From: Stratiolaelaps scimitus
Lineage: Eukaryota > Arthropoda > Arachnida > Mesostigmata > Laelapidae
Assembly (NCBI GenBank): GCA_019614645.1
Contig: JABWDB010000001.1
Coordinates: 11,325,501 to 11,389,500 of the forward strand
Direction of reading: 5' to 3'
DNA length: 64,000 nt
Shown here one piece after another: positions 1 through 12,824 of the stretch. Both the position numbers and the translations under genes were made by a program. Position 1 is the first letter of the stretch, and the number at the start of each line of letters is the position of its first letter. Under the pieces are notes generated by a model that saw nothing but the letters and a program-made list of their open reading frames with translations, searched no databases and was not told the DNA's origin.

Positions 1-3000
1 CTTAGCGTGGTCCGGCTAACCTGTCTGGCTGACTTCGCTGGGTGACTGCGTCGCGTTCTCTGTGCTATCTCTGTGTGCGTGTGCATGCGTGAACAAGTAA
101 GGGTGTAACAAACTGGTATTGTAGTCTTTGGCAGGCGGATGCCGAACTGTCTGGCACCGGCCGGATCCGATCGGTGTCGTGAGGCATTGGGATTTTGAGG
201 GTGGGAGTCGAACGGACGGACGCTCGGGAACGGCCAATGCATGTTCCTTTTCGTAAGGATCTCCCTGGTTGTCCTCTCCCTAAGGAAGGTTCCTATCAGG
301 CTCCTCTCGCCTGGCTTGTCTTCCGAGCCATGCTCTCGACTCTCGAGCGTGTCGATGCTAGGCGCTTGTCGACCTCGTCGACTCGGTGCAAGTGCCTAGA
401 AGGGTGCTTTTCTAAGATCGACGTTGGGAAGATAAATCATATAGGCAGCTCGAGCTGCCCTCGCGTAAAGGCAGCACAGTCAGAAAAAACGACAGAGGGC
501 TCCTGGGGCCATGCGGGAACACGGACCAAGGACAGTTCGGCTGGAAGAACGGAAGCCGGCCGACAGCAGCAGCAGCACCAGCATTGTGGATAATCTAAAG
601 GACAAATAGCACCAGCAGCAGCAGCATTAAGGCACATGGAAGTTGTCTAGATGACGTTAGACAGGGCAGCAAGCAAGAAGGGAACGCGATGAAGTCGAAG
701 AGTGGAACTAAAAATAAGGGAATTGACGAGCAGACGACGATAATAGTGAGGACGATGTCTGCGTTGATTGTTGGTTGAATGTAAATAGATTGCGTTATAC
801 TGACGTCGATGACGAACGACGGAGATGAGAAATAAATCCTCATGGGAAAATTTTTCGCTTGGTGTCGTCCCGCAGCCCGGCTGGCCGATTACGATTTTGC
901 ACCAATGTATCTCTAATTCAACATGCAGTGTCGATTAGACGGCCTTGAACGGTCGCTGCCTGTGATGCGGAATAGACATCCGGGTTATTTCGTCAGTTGA
1001 GTGGTTTATTCCGCGTGTCCCCGTTTTCGTCCTGAGTGTTTCGATGTGAAACATATTGACCAACGAATCGGATGCGCGACCATTACCTTGAAACAAAACG
1101 AGTAAAACAGTCTTGAATCTAAAGATTCATATTGGTACTACTCAGAAAATATAGAAGATATTAGGATGAAGTGCATACTAATACACTCTTTGAGCCTGGA
1201 TGGAGTCAGGGCACACAGAGTGTTCCATGAAAAACGGTCAAAAACATTTCTGTACTTAGTTCGAAATGACGTTGCAAACGACGGTTCGAGTGTGTATTGT
1301 ACATAAATATGCTGAACACCGTTTGTCGAAGGAGACGTAAATATATTGTCGAAGAAACAGACTGCGATAAAGAAAATGGCCCCCATAATTCCTTCTCTGC
1401 TTTCCCTAATCCATCACAAGCAGGCCGTTAACGAATAGCAAGTTAGACAACCGTGGAACTAACATAACGACCAAACTAGCAATTCACCATAGGTAGGCAT
1501 CTTTCATAGTGTGTGGCCCCGATGCGTCTGCCTAGAACTACTGGACGTAGGGTAAGTGATGTCGCGTAAGCAACAGCACGGAAACGTGGCTGGCTCTGTG
1601 TTGTTTATACAAATGAATCCATATCGAAATGGCAACCACGTACGAACCCATGTGACGACTCTAAGCAGGCCCCCGCGCAGCATAATTAAGGCAGGTTGCT
1701 CCGAGAGCACCCATGCGTAGTGACGCTGGCCGCACAGAAATAAGGATGGTCCTAACGCTGTCACGAACCACCCATCACAACAACCTCCTCCATCTACCGA
1801 GAGCTGAGCGTGGGTGTTCTCGATGCTAATGCCCACTTCTATCTCTCGAAAGCGATAAGATATAATACATAAGCTCCCTTATTGAAACAAAGTGACAAGC
1901 AGGAAGGGACACGCAAGATGCGATCATCTTTCAGAAGTCAAGAGTTTAAACGGAAAATTTCAATATATAAAACTCAAAACGATTGCACTAGAAGAATCGA
2001 TTAAATACAACGCGATTGCGTCTAGCGAGATGCATACGGTTCGAGCTATTCACTAGGCGTACATTTATGTCGAATTGGCAATTTCCGGAAATATTTCTAT
2101 TTCACAGCAGTTGGAGGACGTCTTCTTTCAGATAGATTGAATCCGTTAGGCGCGTGATTTATGCAAGCAGAACAACATGGAATACCCAGACTTTAATGTA
2201 TCAACTGGCATTCGTCTGCGCAGCTGGAAAGGCGCTTGTTATGCCATTTGGACCCAACGTTTGTGCCAATGGATGGACATTCATCGATCGCTAGTAGATA
2301 GACTATAATTTTTCTAGTGGTTGAACATCGATTTAAGCAAGCTAAATTCTTGTATTCATGTTCCAATTGTTGTCTGTTCTGCACATCTTCGAAGCACTGG
2401 TTCATGCGTCATCGCTTGCGCGGCATGACGCCGTGAAGAGCTTTGCAGGATGGTCTACACAGTATATTTCAGATACACAATAAAGCAACAGATTCAGGCT
2501 AAGTTCGCTTCGTCTGCTCAAGAATAAAAGTGGGCTAAGTTAGCATTCGACATCTTATAATTCTTACCCAACGATCCGTTTGGCGTCTATATTACCTGTA
2601 TTGGACGTACGAATTGCGTTACACGTTCAGGCCCACAGGGGCCAGCAGCATCGACGCGTGTCTTCGCAACTCTCGCTAGTAGCACTATCTGCAGACAGAC
2701 TTAAAGCTGGAAATCTCTCCGTCCAAAAACGCAGTCGAAGAGTGTCGATTTTCTCGGCGCGGGGGCTTCTATCAGGGGCAATCCATCACGGCGAGAACTC
2801 CTTGTGCCGAGAGGAAAGCTGGATTAACTTTGCGTATCGTAAATTGCGACTGAAATATCTGCCTCTCCTTAGCAACGGATGGAGGCGTAGTATGATAATT
2901 AGCACAACGCGATGAGTCCATGGCCAAAATAACGAACGAACGCGAGCAGTAAGCAACTTACAATTCACCCCCCCTGTTCCCTATCAGACTGAACACCTCA

Positions 3001-3681
3001 CCGAAAGCGATTTTAGAGGCATTGGCAGATTTCGCAGAGAGCCCACATCGATGATAGAAACACATATAAAAGTTGACTGAGAATAAAACAGCATTACCTA
3101 GAACCAACGAGATAAGCGTTGTAGTAACAATTGTGTTTGTATGTTGATTACGTAATTTCCTCTGCTTTGAATCCAAGTCAGACGTGGATTCAGATTTGAG
3201 GCCAATGACAGTTCCTATTTAGATTAAGCTATTTAAGCTTAATATAACTGAACAAGTTGAGAACAATCGATTTGAGTGAATGAATGATGTTATTTTGCAA
3301 ATGCATTGGGTTAGTGGCAAGAACATTTACGATCAGCGGTTCTAGGTTACATTTTCTAGTTGTTGTCGAAAAGACAATTGCAGAGGTTACAATGGACGTC
3401 TGCGCCCTGCTAGATGCCCTATATGCTCATTCATAGAGGCTTCGCGGGTGGGGGGGGAGGGTAGCACAATCCAAAGGTTAGGCTTTCAGGCAGAGATAGC
3501 GGTCTACGTGCTTGCTGGAGGTATCTCCATGTCACCATTCCGTGTAACGTTTGGGGATTCCCTGGCGAGCTTCGCCTCGTGAGGCTTATAAAACTTAGAC
3601 TTCAGGGGAATACTGCGGTGCTATATTGCATCTCTTTCGTTCCATTCGATAACCCCCCGTACTCGGCAGCACAGAGTCGCA

Positions 3682-3723
3682 AAGACGATCCATTGCTCCT
3701 TATTCGGAACAATGGATCGTCTT
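3682..3723. repeat. Short inverted repeat (14-bp arms)
   Basis: Bases 3682-3695 are repeated as an exact reverse complement at 3710-3723, and the loop can add three more pairs (TCC/GGA). It forms a stable stem-loop. No target-site duplication or transposon motif is evident. Confidence 0.7.
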
Positions 3724-5065
3724 ATCTTAACGGCAATTCAGAGTACTCCTCACCGTGAAATGTAGATCAGCACTCGCTCGATCAGTTCAATACATAGCGG
3801 TTCCAGATTTCAGGTCACATTTCGTGAAGACTAATGGGGTTACAAGCAGCATATCGGTAGTCTCGTTGCCTAAACACCCCAATATAACCGATCGAAAATA
3901 GTCGACAGCACTTCGAAATCTTCGAGGAGTGCTAAGCCGCGGGATGGTGCATCTTTTCCCGCAGATAGCTTTACGAGAACTAGACCGAAATTCTCATCAC
4001 GAATGACCGGTATCTCCCGTGGACCAAACGCCCGATTTTTGTTCAAATCTCTTGTTCTTTATAGACAGGCGTCTGGCTGCCTCATTTGCTACAGACCTCG
4101 AGACCAACATCAGCTACGATTCCGTAGTCATATCACTTCGTACTGCTCGTATCATCCTCTGCTGCCTGACACTACTGATGGGGCCTATCCAGACTCGTCA
4201 CTGCGTTGCTCACTCATACGTGAATAATGCATGCGAATAGTAATCGTGTAGCAATAACAGCAATCGCAATATCTAATAACGCGAGTAGCGTCCGACTATA
4301 TAGGAGTTGTTTTTCTGCAGGATGAAGTTCGTCTTCTGTGCCTTCAGCGTTGATTGCTATTTACGCTAATTGAGACGAGGTAATTGACACCATATGTTTA
4401 GAGATGCTTGTTAGCTCCCAAACACGATACGCCATTAGGGTGGCAATGGCGCTGACTCTGTTCCTATGCTATTATGCGTAACAACACTATCGAGGCTATC
4501 GACAGACGGAGCGTAACAATCCAGCACGTGAAAATATTGATGCTGAGAACGTTCGGTTGATATGGGCATTCGTATGAAAATGATAGTTGCCTTCGATTTT
4601 GTTCAATCTCGAATTCAGTATTTGAGTATTTCTTCTACATGATAGGTGAGTTCGGACACATGCAAGACTTCCATCGTAGCGTACATGGCGACGATGACAG
4701 TTAATTGTTCGGTGTAATGATTAAAATTCTTAGATATCGATATTATCAGCCCTTATTGGCGGTACAACGAGATGGGATACTACACTCCCCTATAGATCAG
4801 GTCTACTACTAATAATTAATATATATAGAACATTTCTAGGTAGTAGATCCGAAAAGATCAAAGCTAACATTTGAATTTAATAGTGGTAAATCGGCAGAAC
4901 ATCGAGTTTCGCATGCTATGGTTTTCCCCTAACGTGATGGATGAAATTAATCATTTGTTAGCCCTACCGATTGTCTCAGCTATATTTTGAGTGAACGCAA
5001 TGAGAGAAAACGTACTGAAGAGCAAGCTCACTCAGCATATATAATAATAGAGTATATGGTATGTC

Positions 5066-5100
<35 letters not shown>

Positions 5101-5101
5101 T
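5066..5101 (+). repeat. Compound (TA)n(GA)n microsatellite
   Basis: About 17 bases of TA repeat run directly into about 19 bases of GA repeat. The same TA-then-GA order is seen at 33.02 kb and 43.23 kb, and with a short gap at 8.95 kb. Confidence 0.9.
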
Positions 5102-8100
5102 TTAGGTGTAAGTGAATAGCATATGTGAGTGCTAGAGGAGGCAGTCTATTGCCTTATCGAGGGTGGTTCTGTTGTGTTGGATCTGTTCATAACATGGATG
5201 CCATAGAATGCCAGCTAAATGGACTATACGCAAGGGACGGCCCATAGACTATAAATAGGGCATTATGGCCTGTTGCAAGTAACACGCTCGTCCATAGTGA
5301 GCAACTATGAACGCATTCGTCGTAGTTAGCCGGATACGTGACACAACTGGCCGGCTGGCGAGAAATAGCCACTTACCACAAGGAGATCCTTGCGCGGAGC
5401 AGATCGTAGTTAATCTAGATCCTTCGAATAAAGGATTCACATCATATTGACGGCAGGGAGCGGCCAGATAGGTTTTCGACAATCGACGCAAGAATGTTCG
5501 ACGACCTATAGTAGAACAAACATCTGTTTTCGCCGAAAGGCTAAGCCGGGCCGAAGGGTTGAGATAGTACGAAAAGGAACAAAAACGAGTTTTCCCCGAT
5601 TCCCGCTTGACCTTTGTCTCGTTTATTTAGGCAATCGATTTTATGCTTGCGGGTTTGCGGCATTTATTTTGCAATTATTTCGACAAGTATTTGCTAAAAT
5701 TATTCCGGCAAGCATTTGCCTATAGAACTTAAGCAAGAACTTAAGCATTGTGAAACTGCAGTTCCGAAAATAAACCACTAATGAAATGAAATGAAAATGA
5801 AAAATAGCTTTGCGGCCTTTTTAACGTGTCCAACACTTAATTTTGGAAAATATAGCTATGTGTATAATTTTTACGCATTAGCGCTTATTGAAAACTCTTC
5901 AGATAGATAGTGATGACATCTAAAATAAAATACTGAGGTTATTGTGGCTCACATAAGATCATGTACGCGTCTACGGATAGCGAGCAGTATAAATTATTTA
6001 AATTCCACCAATGTAATCCCACGTCAGTTACTGGGAGTTATTGGAGTGCCAACGGAGCAATGGGAGACCGCATGAAGCGCGCTGTGTCTACTATTTTGGA
6101 GTTGACTATGAAATATAGCTACCTTGCGAGAATTCCCCATCGAAAACGCTGATGCCCCTTTTATGATTGATGCATTCTTCCAGCTGATTCGACCTCGGCG
6201 TCGCACTCCGCATTGCAGCAACACTGTAGTCATACCAGATGCCTTCGGGACACATGGCTAGACTGTTTTTAGACTGTTTTTTTTTACTGCCATAATACTA
6301 CCTTTCTCGTTCTAGCGACTATATTTTCTGGTGCTCTGAAAGCGTCAATTTCAAGGGCCTAATATTCATCCATAGTTTTATATATAGATGACCAGGAAGA
6401 AAATCATCAAACTTCCTACAGATTTTAAGACAGAAAGTTACCGGTTACTGCTATAAGAGAACCGCGTGCAACCGAATATAGAATAGTAGAGCCTGTTCTT
6501 AGATGTAGTTCACATTTAGCGAGTACAATTATCGCCTACTTTAATTGTATAAGTAAATATAATCGACGAAATGAAGACATTTTTACCTATAATATAATAA
6601 CTGTTTGTGTTCAGAAGCGAGAGGGTCACCAGAGCAGCAATAAAATCGATCACCACTGTTGTAGGATATATAGAATAATTCGGATGAAAGCTAAATAGTA
6701 GTAACATCAAATTGTACCGTGGCGAATAAGCCTATGTTTTATTTACAAAATAGCTTCGAAACATTAGTACAGCACCAGTCATTGCGGCAGATTAGAGATG
6801 AGGTGGTTACCTTTTACTGGCCATCCCTATTAACCCTGTGAACTTGAATTAATTTTACTCAACCAATTACTAACAAGAGCATTCTACAAACCTTCAACGT
6901 GGAGCCTTAATCTCCTAGTAATCATTTCTGTGTTATCTGGCGAATAGGTGCACATGGCCGCCACTGTGTCCGCTCGTGTATGCTTGTACTATTTATTTCT
7001 CCAACAAAACGCAATTAGCGATCATTAAGTCTTGTTTCTCATCTGCATTCGGCTGGCGCCTTCCCGCATACCCACTAGTTACTTATAGGGGCTCCCCATC
7101 TGCTGGCTAACTAGATACCAAGTCGTGGTGTGGCCAAGGAGAACGTTGGAGGCAGCCGCAGCAGGGTGACGTTCGTGTTTTTGTCTTGGCGTCCTGCGTC
7201 CCACTCTCCTCCGCATACGACAGATTAGGAGGCATCTGGGCACCTGAGAACTCCCACTGCCAGACGAATGCAAAAGAGATAAATCAAGAGAAAATGAGCA
7301 CGAGAGGACAGTAGGGTGAGAGGGGGACGAGCTTTCGCTTTTGCTGGTGGAAATACAATGTCGCCAGTTTCCTTCTTAACAAGAAAAGGGCACCAACTAG
7401 CACATACTTCATCTGGTACTGTATTGACTGGACGGAAGACGAGGCCTTACCTCAGCTGTTCTGCCACGCATGTGGGAGGTGCTCTTTTCGGGCAGAGTTC
7501 CAGTGACTCCACCACATATAGAATGGCTGACCACCGCGTGACTCTTCCCACAGCTTTAGCATTTTCCTGTTCAGCAGAAACTTTACCATCGTCTGTGCAA
7601 CACACATACTCGACGTGTGCAGTAACCCTGTCTTCTACCTTGGTACAAGCAAGCCAAGTCTAGAAGCGAGAGGGTGTGTGCTCAGTACATCGTTACAGGC
7701 TTGCACTGTAGGGCACTGCTATATAGAAAACTGACCAGATGCTGGATAGAGCGCAGGAGGGATTCGCCAGCAGACCCAAAGGACAGTGTCTCCTCGGGCC
7801 TCCCTTTCTCTCACTAGTGTTTCATCTCATCAGCCAGTGTGCCAGGAGGTAGTGTCGGCCATAGGTATTGGCGCTCAGCGTGGCGGCAGTAACATGGCGG
7901 TACACGCAGCAACCTAGTCACCACCTTCATCTGGATTAATTAAAGCTCCGCCCTAAGCACCTTCAGTTTCCACTAGGAGTGGTGTCCCTTCCGGTGTCAC
8001 CTCCCCGCCAGCCATCCCAATCTCCCACATCCTTCGTCATGCTTTCCCTTTTGCCTTGCCCTTCCCGAGTGGTCGCTTTCCCCCGTTATTTTTTGCTCCC

Positions 8101-8948
8101 CAACGTACCCTTATTACCCCCACCGCAGCCTTTCCTATACAGTTCCTCGACGGCCTTCCCAGTCGTCTATCTCTTCTTCTTTATTTTCTTCGTCCTCTTC
8201 TACGTGGAAACACACCTCATGGAGAAAGAGGATCGTCGAGTGCCTTTGCCGCTACAGCTGACGTGGCGTCCCTCAACGCGCGTGGCCCGTACACGCGAAC
8301 GGCTTCTGCCGCTGCTTGCATGACACGCTCCCTTGAGTTCCCTATTCACATCGGGTCTCGTGCCCGTTCTTCCCTGCCCTTTTTCCTTTATTCTAGACAG
8401 GGCAACGGAGCGGGGACATGAAGCCCATACGCGCAGTGGCTAAGGAGGCTGTACTGAGGTGGACAGGGCCAAAGGCAGATGTAAATTAGCGGCCAAGGAT
8501 AACAGCGATGCGTAGACAACACACGAAAGCCAAGTTGCTACTAAACCTAGTACTACTGCATACAGGGTAGGCATATATGCACGTAGAGCGTTGCACTCAT
8601 CAGCATCACGTCTACAACCGCCGTTCCAAATAACTAATGGAAAGCCACTTATCTGTTTGATTTTAAGCAACCTTCATTAGCGGAGAGATTCTTCTCAACT
8701 CGCGTTTCCACTCCTACACGCTAAGTTCGGTAGGATTCCCTGCCTCCGGCTTTCGGCAGCTCAGCTCAGCTATTTATCTATCCCTCGCATGCTCTATCTC
8801 GCTGTCTCTGCAGTGGCCCCCGGCTACACTGCAGATCATCGTCATGACCGAGTGGTGAGTGAAGCGAATGAAGCCTTCTTTAATAGTCATTGCATACTCT
8901 AAGGCCTTCGTCTCCCCCATTTCGTCTCTCCCAAGCCTTCGTGGGGGT

Positions 8949-8996
8949 TATATATATATATATTGTAACTCGAGGCGAGAGAGAGAGAGAGAGAGT
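8949..8996 (+). repeat. TA and GA microsatellites with a short spacer
   Basis: A TA run at about 8949-8963 is followed, after a spacer of about a dozen bases, by a GA run at about 8977-8995. Confidence 0.85.
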
Positions 8997-10327
8997 GAAA
9001 CATGTGAACGGACGGGAGAGACGATAGGCTCGATCTCCACTCTTGGTAATCGTTGCACATAGCTGAGGTACGTACTCTGCATTGCGGTGCCCATAGACTC
9101 GTGGGTGCCATGCTTCACGAAGTGTGCAGTCAGCCGGTCACCCCGCCCAGACGTCTACTAGATGAGCTTGCTGAACGAAAGCCAGAATGCGCCAGAAGTT
9201 ATCACTAGGCAACGGCGCTCGTTAATTCTCAGAGGCGTTTCGTTTTTGAGGCTGGCCCCCTAGCCCTTCTCCCAGCAGACATTTGTCATTACCGTTCGTG
9301 GCATTCTCAGAGACCGTCTCGCCTCTGACCTTGCGTTCCCAGGGTGACTGTGTCGCCTAAGAAATGCCCTTGCTCTATGCGATATCTAAAACACATTCAG
9401 TTCCATTGAGAAATGTGCAGCAAAAGTACAGTGATTACTATTTAGACGAAAATAAATCGCAGCATTACCAGTTGCTTTCGTAATTATCACACTTGCACTA
9501 GTCATGTGTAACAATGACTTTTACGTTCTCGATTTGAAACATCACGAAGTTGTTCGTGAATAATTCGTTCAAGAGAACAACTAATGAGCCGCTTGAGGCG
9601 TTTAAGAAATTCTGTGTCTCAGAGTAATCTTTGGAGCTTTGTCCCCAAAAAGGTTTCGCACATGATAATCTGCATCTCCATCATACTCTTCATTTGCCAT
9701 GATATTACGTAGAACTGAATGTGTCAAATCGACGCTACAAAAGTATACCCCTCGACTAAATTCACATGCGTCAGTTCGGGGCGAATTTCCCCATGGAAAT
9801 ATCGCAGTCGATGCAACCAAATTTTATCTGTGACATTCAGAAGGGGTACGACCTGTCAAAAATAACAGGTTCTGTGCATAGCAGAGACAATTGACCACAG
9901 GTCGTTGTATTGGTGAACAATAAAGCAACATCTCTTAGGCGGTTTACCTGATCGGAGATTAGGGTAATGGTAAGCGATAGCCGTTGTTCTAAATATATAT
10001 TAATGTCAGTATGTTTTATGCTGTTATTGTCTGAGCAAACTTTCTTGTTTTGTGAAGAGATCTCGTCATATACACTATGTGGTACAATCTGTCTACAAAT
10101 ATATTTGCACAATGGACGCTTACTCGATATGGGCGTGTGCCACTGTCCAGAAGCAACCTCATTGTCGCTGCTATGCCGAAGAGTGCATCGTAGTACGCTT
10201 GGTATATGGTATCCATAAGAGCGCTGATGGTAGAAACGTTTAATACACGGGATCAGGCACTTCTTGATTGAAATCCTTGCCAACGTTATGTTATGCGATC
10301 TCCACATTATGACTACTACCACTACTA

Positions 10328-10385
10328 AGCAAATTTTCCTGGCTGACGCTGAGTAAATATGTTTCGTCCACGGCACTGCTTTCGA
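10328..10385 (+). repeat. Dispersed repeat, copy 1 (GGCTGAC family)
   Basis: This segment shares an ordered set of short blocks with 25,151-25,208 and 32,468-32,522: a TTTTC start, GGCTGAC, then CGTCCACGG-ACTGCTTT. This copy is the most diverged of the three. The family is probably an unannotated transposable element or SINE; I see no coding capacity in the shared part. Confidence 0.5.
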
Positions 10386-10931
10386 CATTACTTACTATTA
10401 CTTTTCTGGTAGGACAATAGAGATCTGTACATGTAAATATCGATTTATTAGCGATTAAACTACGGTTGATTTTGGTGTCATAATAATCTGAGGATAATCA
10501 AGCCACTTTGTTGCATTTCATGGCTTGACACATTGGATAAGTTAGGATTAAGTTCAATATTGAAGTACAGAGTTTTAAGAGCTTCATACTGACATGAGAA
10601 TTTACTCGGCTGTTGCACTCTGTCGATTTCGTGAGATCCATCAACTTGTTTGCTTTCCCTGCAAATATATAGAAGTAATAAGCCAATTTTACCGTGTGTT
10701 TATGTGTTCGACACCTTTCACCACACGATAGTGTTCCTAAGGCAAACTACGCCAAGAAGCGGATTAGTCGCATTACCACCTAGTGTAGACCCAGTACAGG
10801 GTGTCCTAAGAGTCACCATATGATTTTTCCTGGCGGCTTCCACGCTATACACGTTATTAGAATTTCATGATTATATAGGACGTGTAGAATTTATTCAAAC
10901 ATACAGTAGTTAGCAATATTATTTCTAGGGA

Positions 10932-11246
10932 TTATGGGGGGGGGGGTGAGGTCGACAATGTCCCGAGGAAGGCGATGGCATTTCCTCTCTTCACAGCGAG
11001 GGACAGGCGCTGCAGAAGGAAAGAGCCTGCGCGCTTGTCCCCGGTAGCGCGGATCAACCTATGGTAGACCCCTTCGAGGAAGTTCGCAGTGAGGGGGCCG
11101 TGCCCGCCCAAGGTCTCAAAAGCAAGGGGGGAAAACAGATGGGTTGCTTGGAGTGCGGCGTACTTCCTTAGCTTGGCCCGCTCCGCTCGCGCTACCGCGT
11201 AGTCGGGGATGGTTGCACAGTGGTTGACATAAGAAGGACGTTGCAT
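10932..11246 (-). mobile_element. Non-LTR retrotransposon (LINE) 3' coding fragment
   Basis: The minus strand reads about 100 codons that resemble the conserved C-terminal tail found after the reverse transcriptase of many invertebrate LINEs. Recognisable blocks are an Ala/Lys/Arg helix ending in KYAALQATHLF, an ETLG segment, TGDKRAGSFLLQRLSLAVKR and GNAIAFLGT. The same tail occurs on the plus strand at 11,591-11,760, diverged at many positions, so both are old truncated copies. Only the 3' end is present; the endonuclease and reverse-transcriptase domains are missing, and the frame runs out in a C/G tract. It is a dead fragment, not a host gene. Confidence 0.75.
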
Positions 11247-11312
11247 ATTTATATGATATATTATATATGATAAGAAATCCGTGCCGATAACTGTATCCTA
11301 AATTCTAAAGTG

Positions 11313-11333
11313 AGTATATATATATATATATAT
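11313..11333. repeat. (TA)n microsatellite
   Basis: A pure TA run lies between the two opposed LINE fragments, followed by a short TCTG repeat. Confidence 0.9.
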
Positions 11334-11590
11334 GTGTCTGTCTGTCTGTGTGCATGTGTGGGAAAAGTTTAGCGTAACCCAGACTTGCCTGCTGCGATTG
11401 GAATATAATGGCATATCCGGCCTCGGCCTGATCCCCTCCTGCTCTCCTAAATACCATATCGAGTAGCGACAGCCATTTGGTCCCTGTATTGATAATGCGT
11501 TCTTCTTGTATATGAAAATTTGACAAGCTCTATAACATAATATATAGGTATATATTGTCATAATTCGGCGAATAGAAGGAGTCCACCACA

Positions 11591-11765
11591 GGCTGATCAG
11601 CACCACCGGCAACAAGCACTCAGGATCCTTCCTTCTGCAGCGCCTTTCCCTCTCTTTACAGCAGAGGGGCAGTGCCCTCGCCTCCCTCGGGACTATGACG
11701 GCCTCGACCAGACATCCTGTCCCCAACCGCTTCTCTAATTATTGTATATTTTACGACACAAAATC
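11591..11765 (+). mobile_element. LINE 3' fragment, opposite orientation to the 10.9-kb copy
   Basis: The plus strand reads RLISTTG, GSFLLQRLSLSLQQRG and ASLGT, the same retrotransposon C-terminus as the minus-strand fragment 350 bases away. It continues into a 3' tail containing GACGGCCTCG and CTGTCCCCAAC followed by TTCTCTAATTATTGTA. That tail is found again at about 58,000-58,052, which defines the 3' end of a repeat family with at least three members in this window. The copy is truncated at its 5' side and carries no complete domain. Confidence 0.7.
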
Positions 11766-12421
11766 ATATGAGATAAGCTCATGCCCCCTATATAAGTATT
11801 TTAATAACCCTCGAATTGGTAATTCACATCATGCCGCAGGTCCCGATCCCTCAGACGTACGAGCATCAGCATCTCGAATAACTGACCCGAATAGACTTCG
11901 CAACAAGGTGAAGTAGATGACGACTCTTTAAAAAGTCGTCGGCAAACGACAAAGCAGGCCCTGCACAAATATGAAAAGCGAAGCCCTCTGTTGAATGTTT
12001 GCACGCAAACACTACATCACTGATATCAGTCGTATGATTTGCACTGCTGGGGTACACGATGTGTGCTCACAATGTTCAAGAAACTCCAGCAAGTATTTAC
12101 TCTTGGCAGTGGAACGCCTGTCGTCGATATGTCGAAACCAGGGAAGGCATTGGAGTCGACGAATTGAATCAACGCGATCAACATTTACTATTCCTTTCTT
12201 CACAGAAGCAAGGTGGGCGTGTGTCCTCTAAACCACGCCAAATGCCTTACCTCTGGCAATAACAGTACTTGTTGAATTTGTCCCATAAATAGTTGCTCGA
12301 ATTCAACCGGAGTCGCGCCGTAAAACTTTTCGTTTGCCTGCATCAGACCAATCCACTATCAGTTTCGTATTTTTTTTTGTATAAACAGTGATGCTTGTGA
12401 AGGACGAAAGGCGAACGGGTT

Positions 12422-12481
12422 TTTCCGATGAAAGCGCCTAACCTCGCACTGGTATCGTGCGAGGTTAGGCTCTTTCATCGG

Positions 12482-12484
<3 letters not shown>
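12422..12484. repeat. Near-perfect 28-bp hairpin next to (TA)n
   Basis: Arms 12,422-12,449 and 12,457-12,484 are reverse complements at 27 of 28 positions (the single mismatch pairs 12,435 with 12,471). The loop is seven bases. A TA microsatellite starts at once on the 3' side and runs to 12,512. Either strand would fold into a microRNA-precursor-sized stem, but the stem is almost fully paired and no mature sequence is recognised, so a collapsed transposon terminal repeat is equally possible. Confidence 0.8.
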
Positions 12485-12514
<30 letters not shown>

Positions 12515-12792
12515 GCAAGGCTTGGTTTATTAACGGAACTGCAGTCTTATCACGAAAAGGAAGTGTCGTTTCATGGATTATTTCGAACGCTACCGATTTC
12601 TGAAAACTTACTTCTGAAAACATTAATTTTTTTTGGTTATCTTAAAAGTAACAGTATAAAAGGGGCAATGCCCAGACAAATTATATTCAGTTCATGTATT
12701 AACCGCAATTATAAACAGACAGACTTTTTTCTGATTCGCTTCATTATAGTGTACCCCAGAGGACACCTCTAAATTATTTACAAACAAGCTTC

Positions 12793-12796
<4 letters not shown>

Positions 12797-12823
<27 letters not shown>

Positions 12824-12824
12824 T
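12797..12824. repeat. (TA)n microsatellite
   Basis: A pure TA run of about 28 bases, some 285 bases past the TA run that follows the 12.4-kb hairpin. Confidence 0.9.

Noticed and set aside
7979..8421. Overlapping Pro/Phe/Leu-rich plus-strand frames
   Set aside because: Two frames look equally plausible because the DNA is CT-rich. No splice framework or homology.
9837..10388. 183-codon minus-strand frame
   Set aside because: It includes the dispersed repeat at 10.33 kb, has no family resemblance and no splice or promoter support. Long, but I would not call it a gene.
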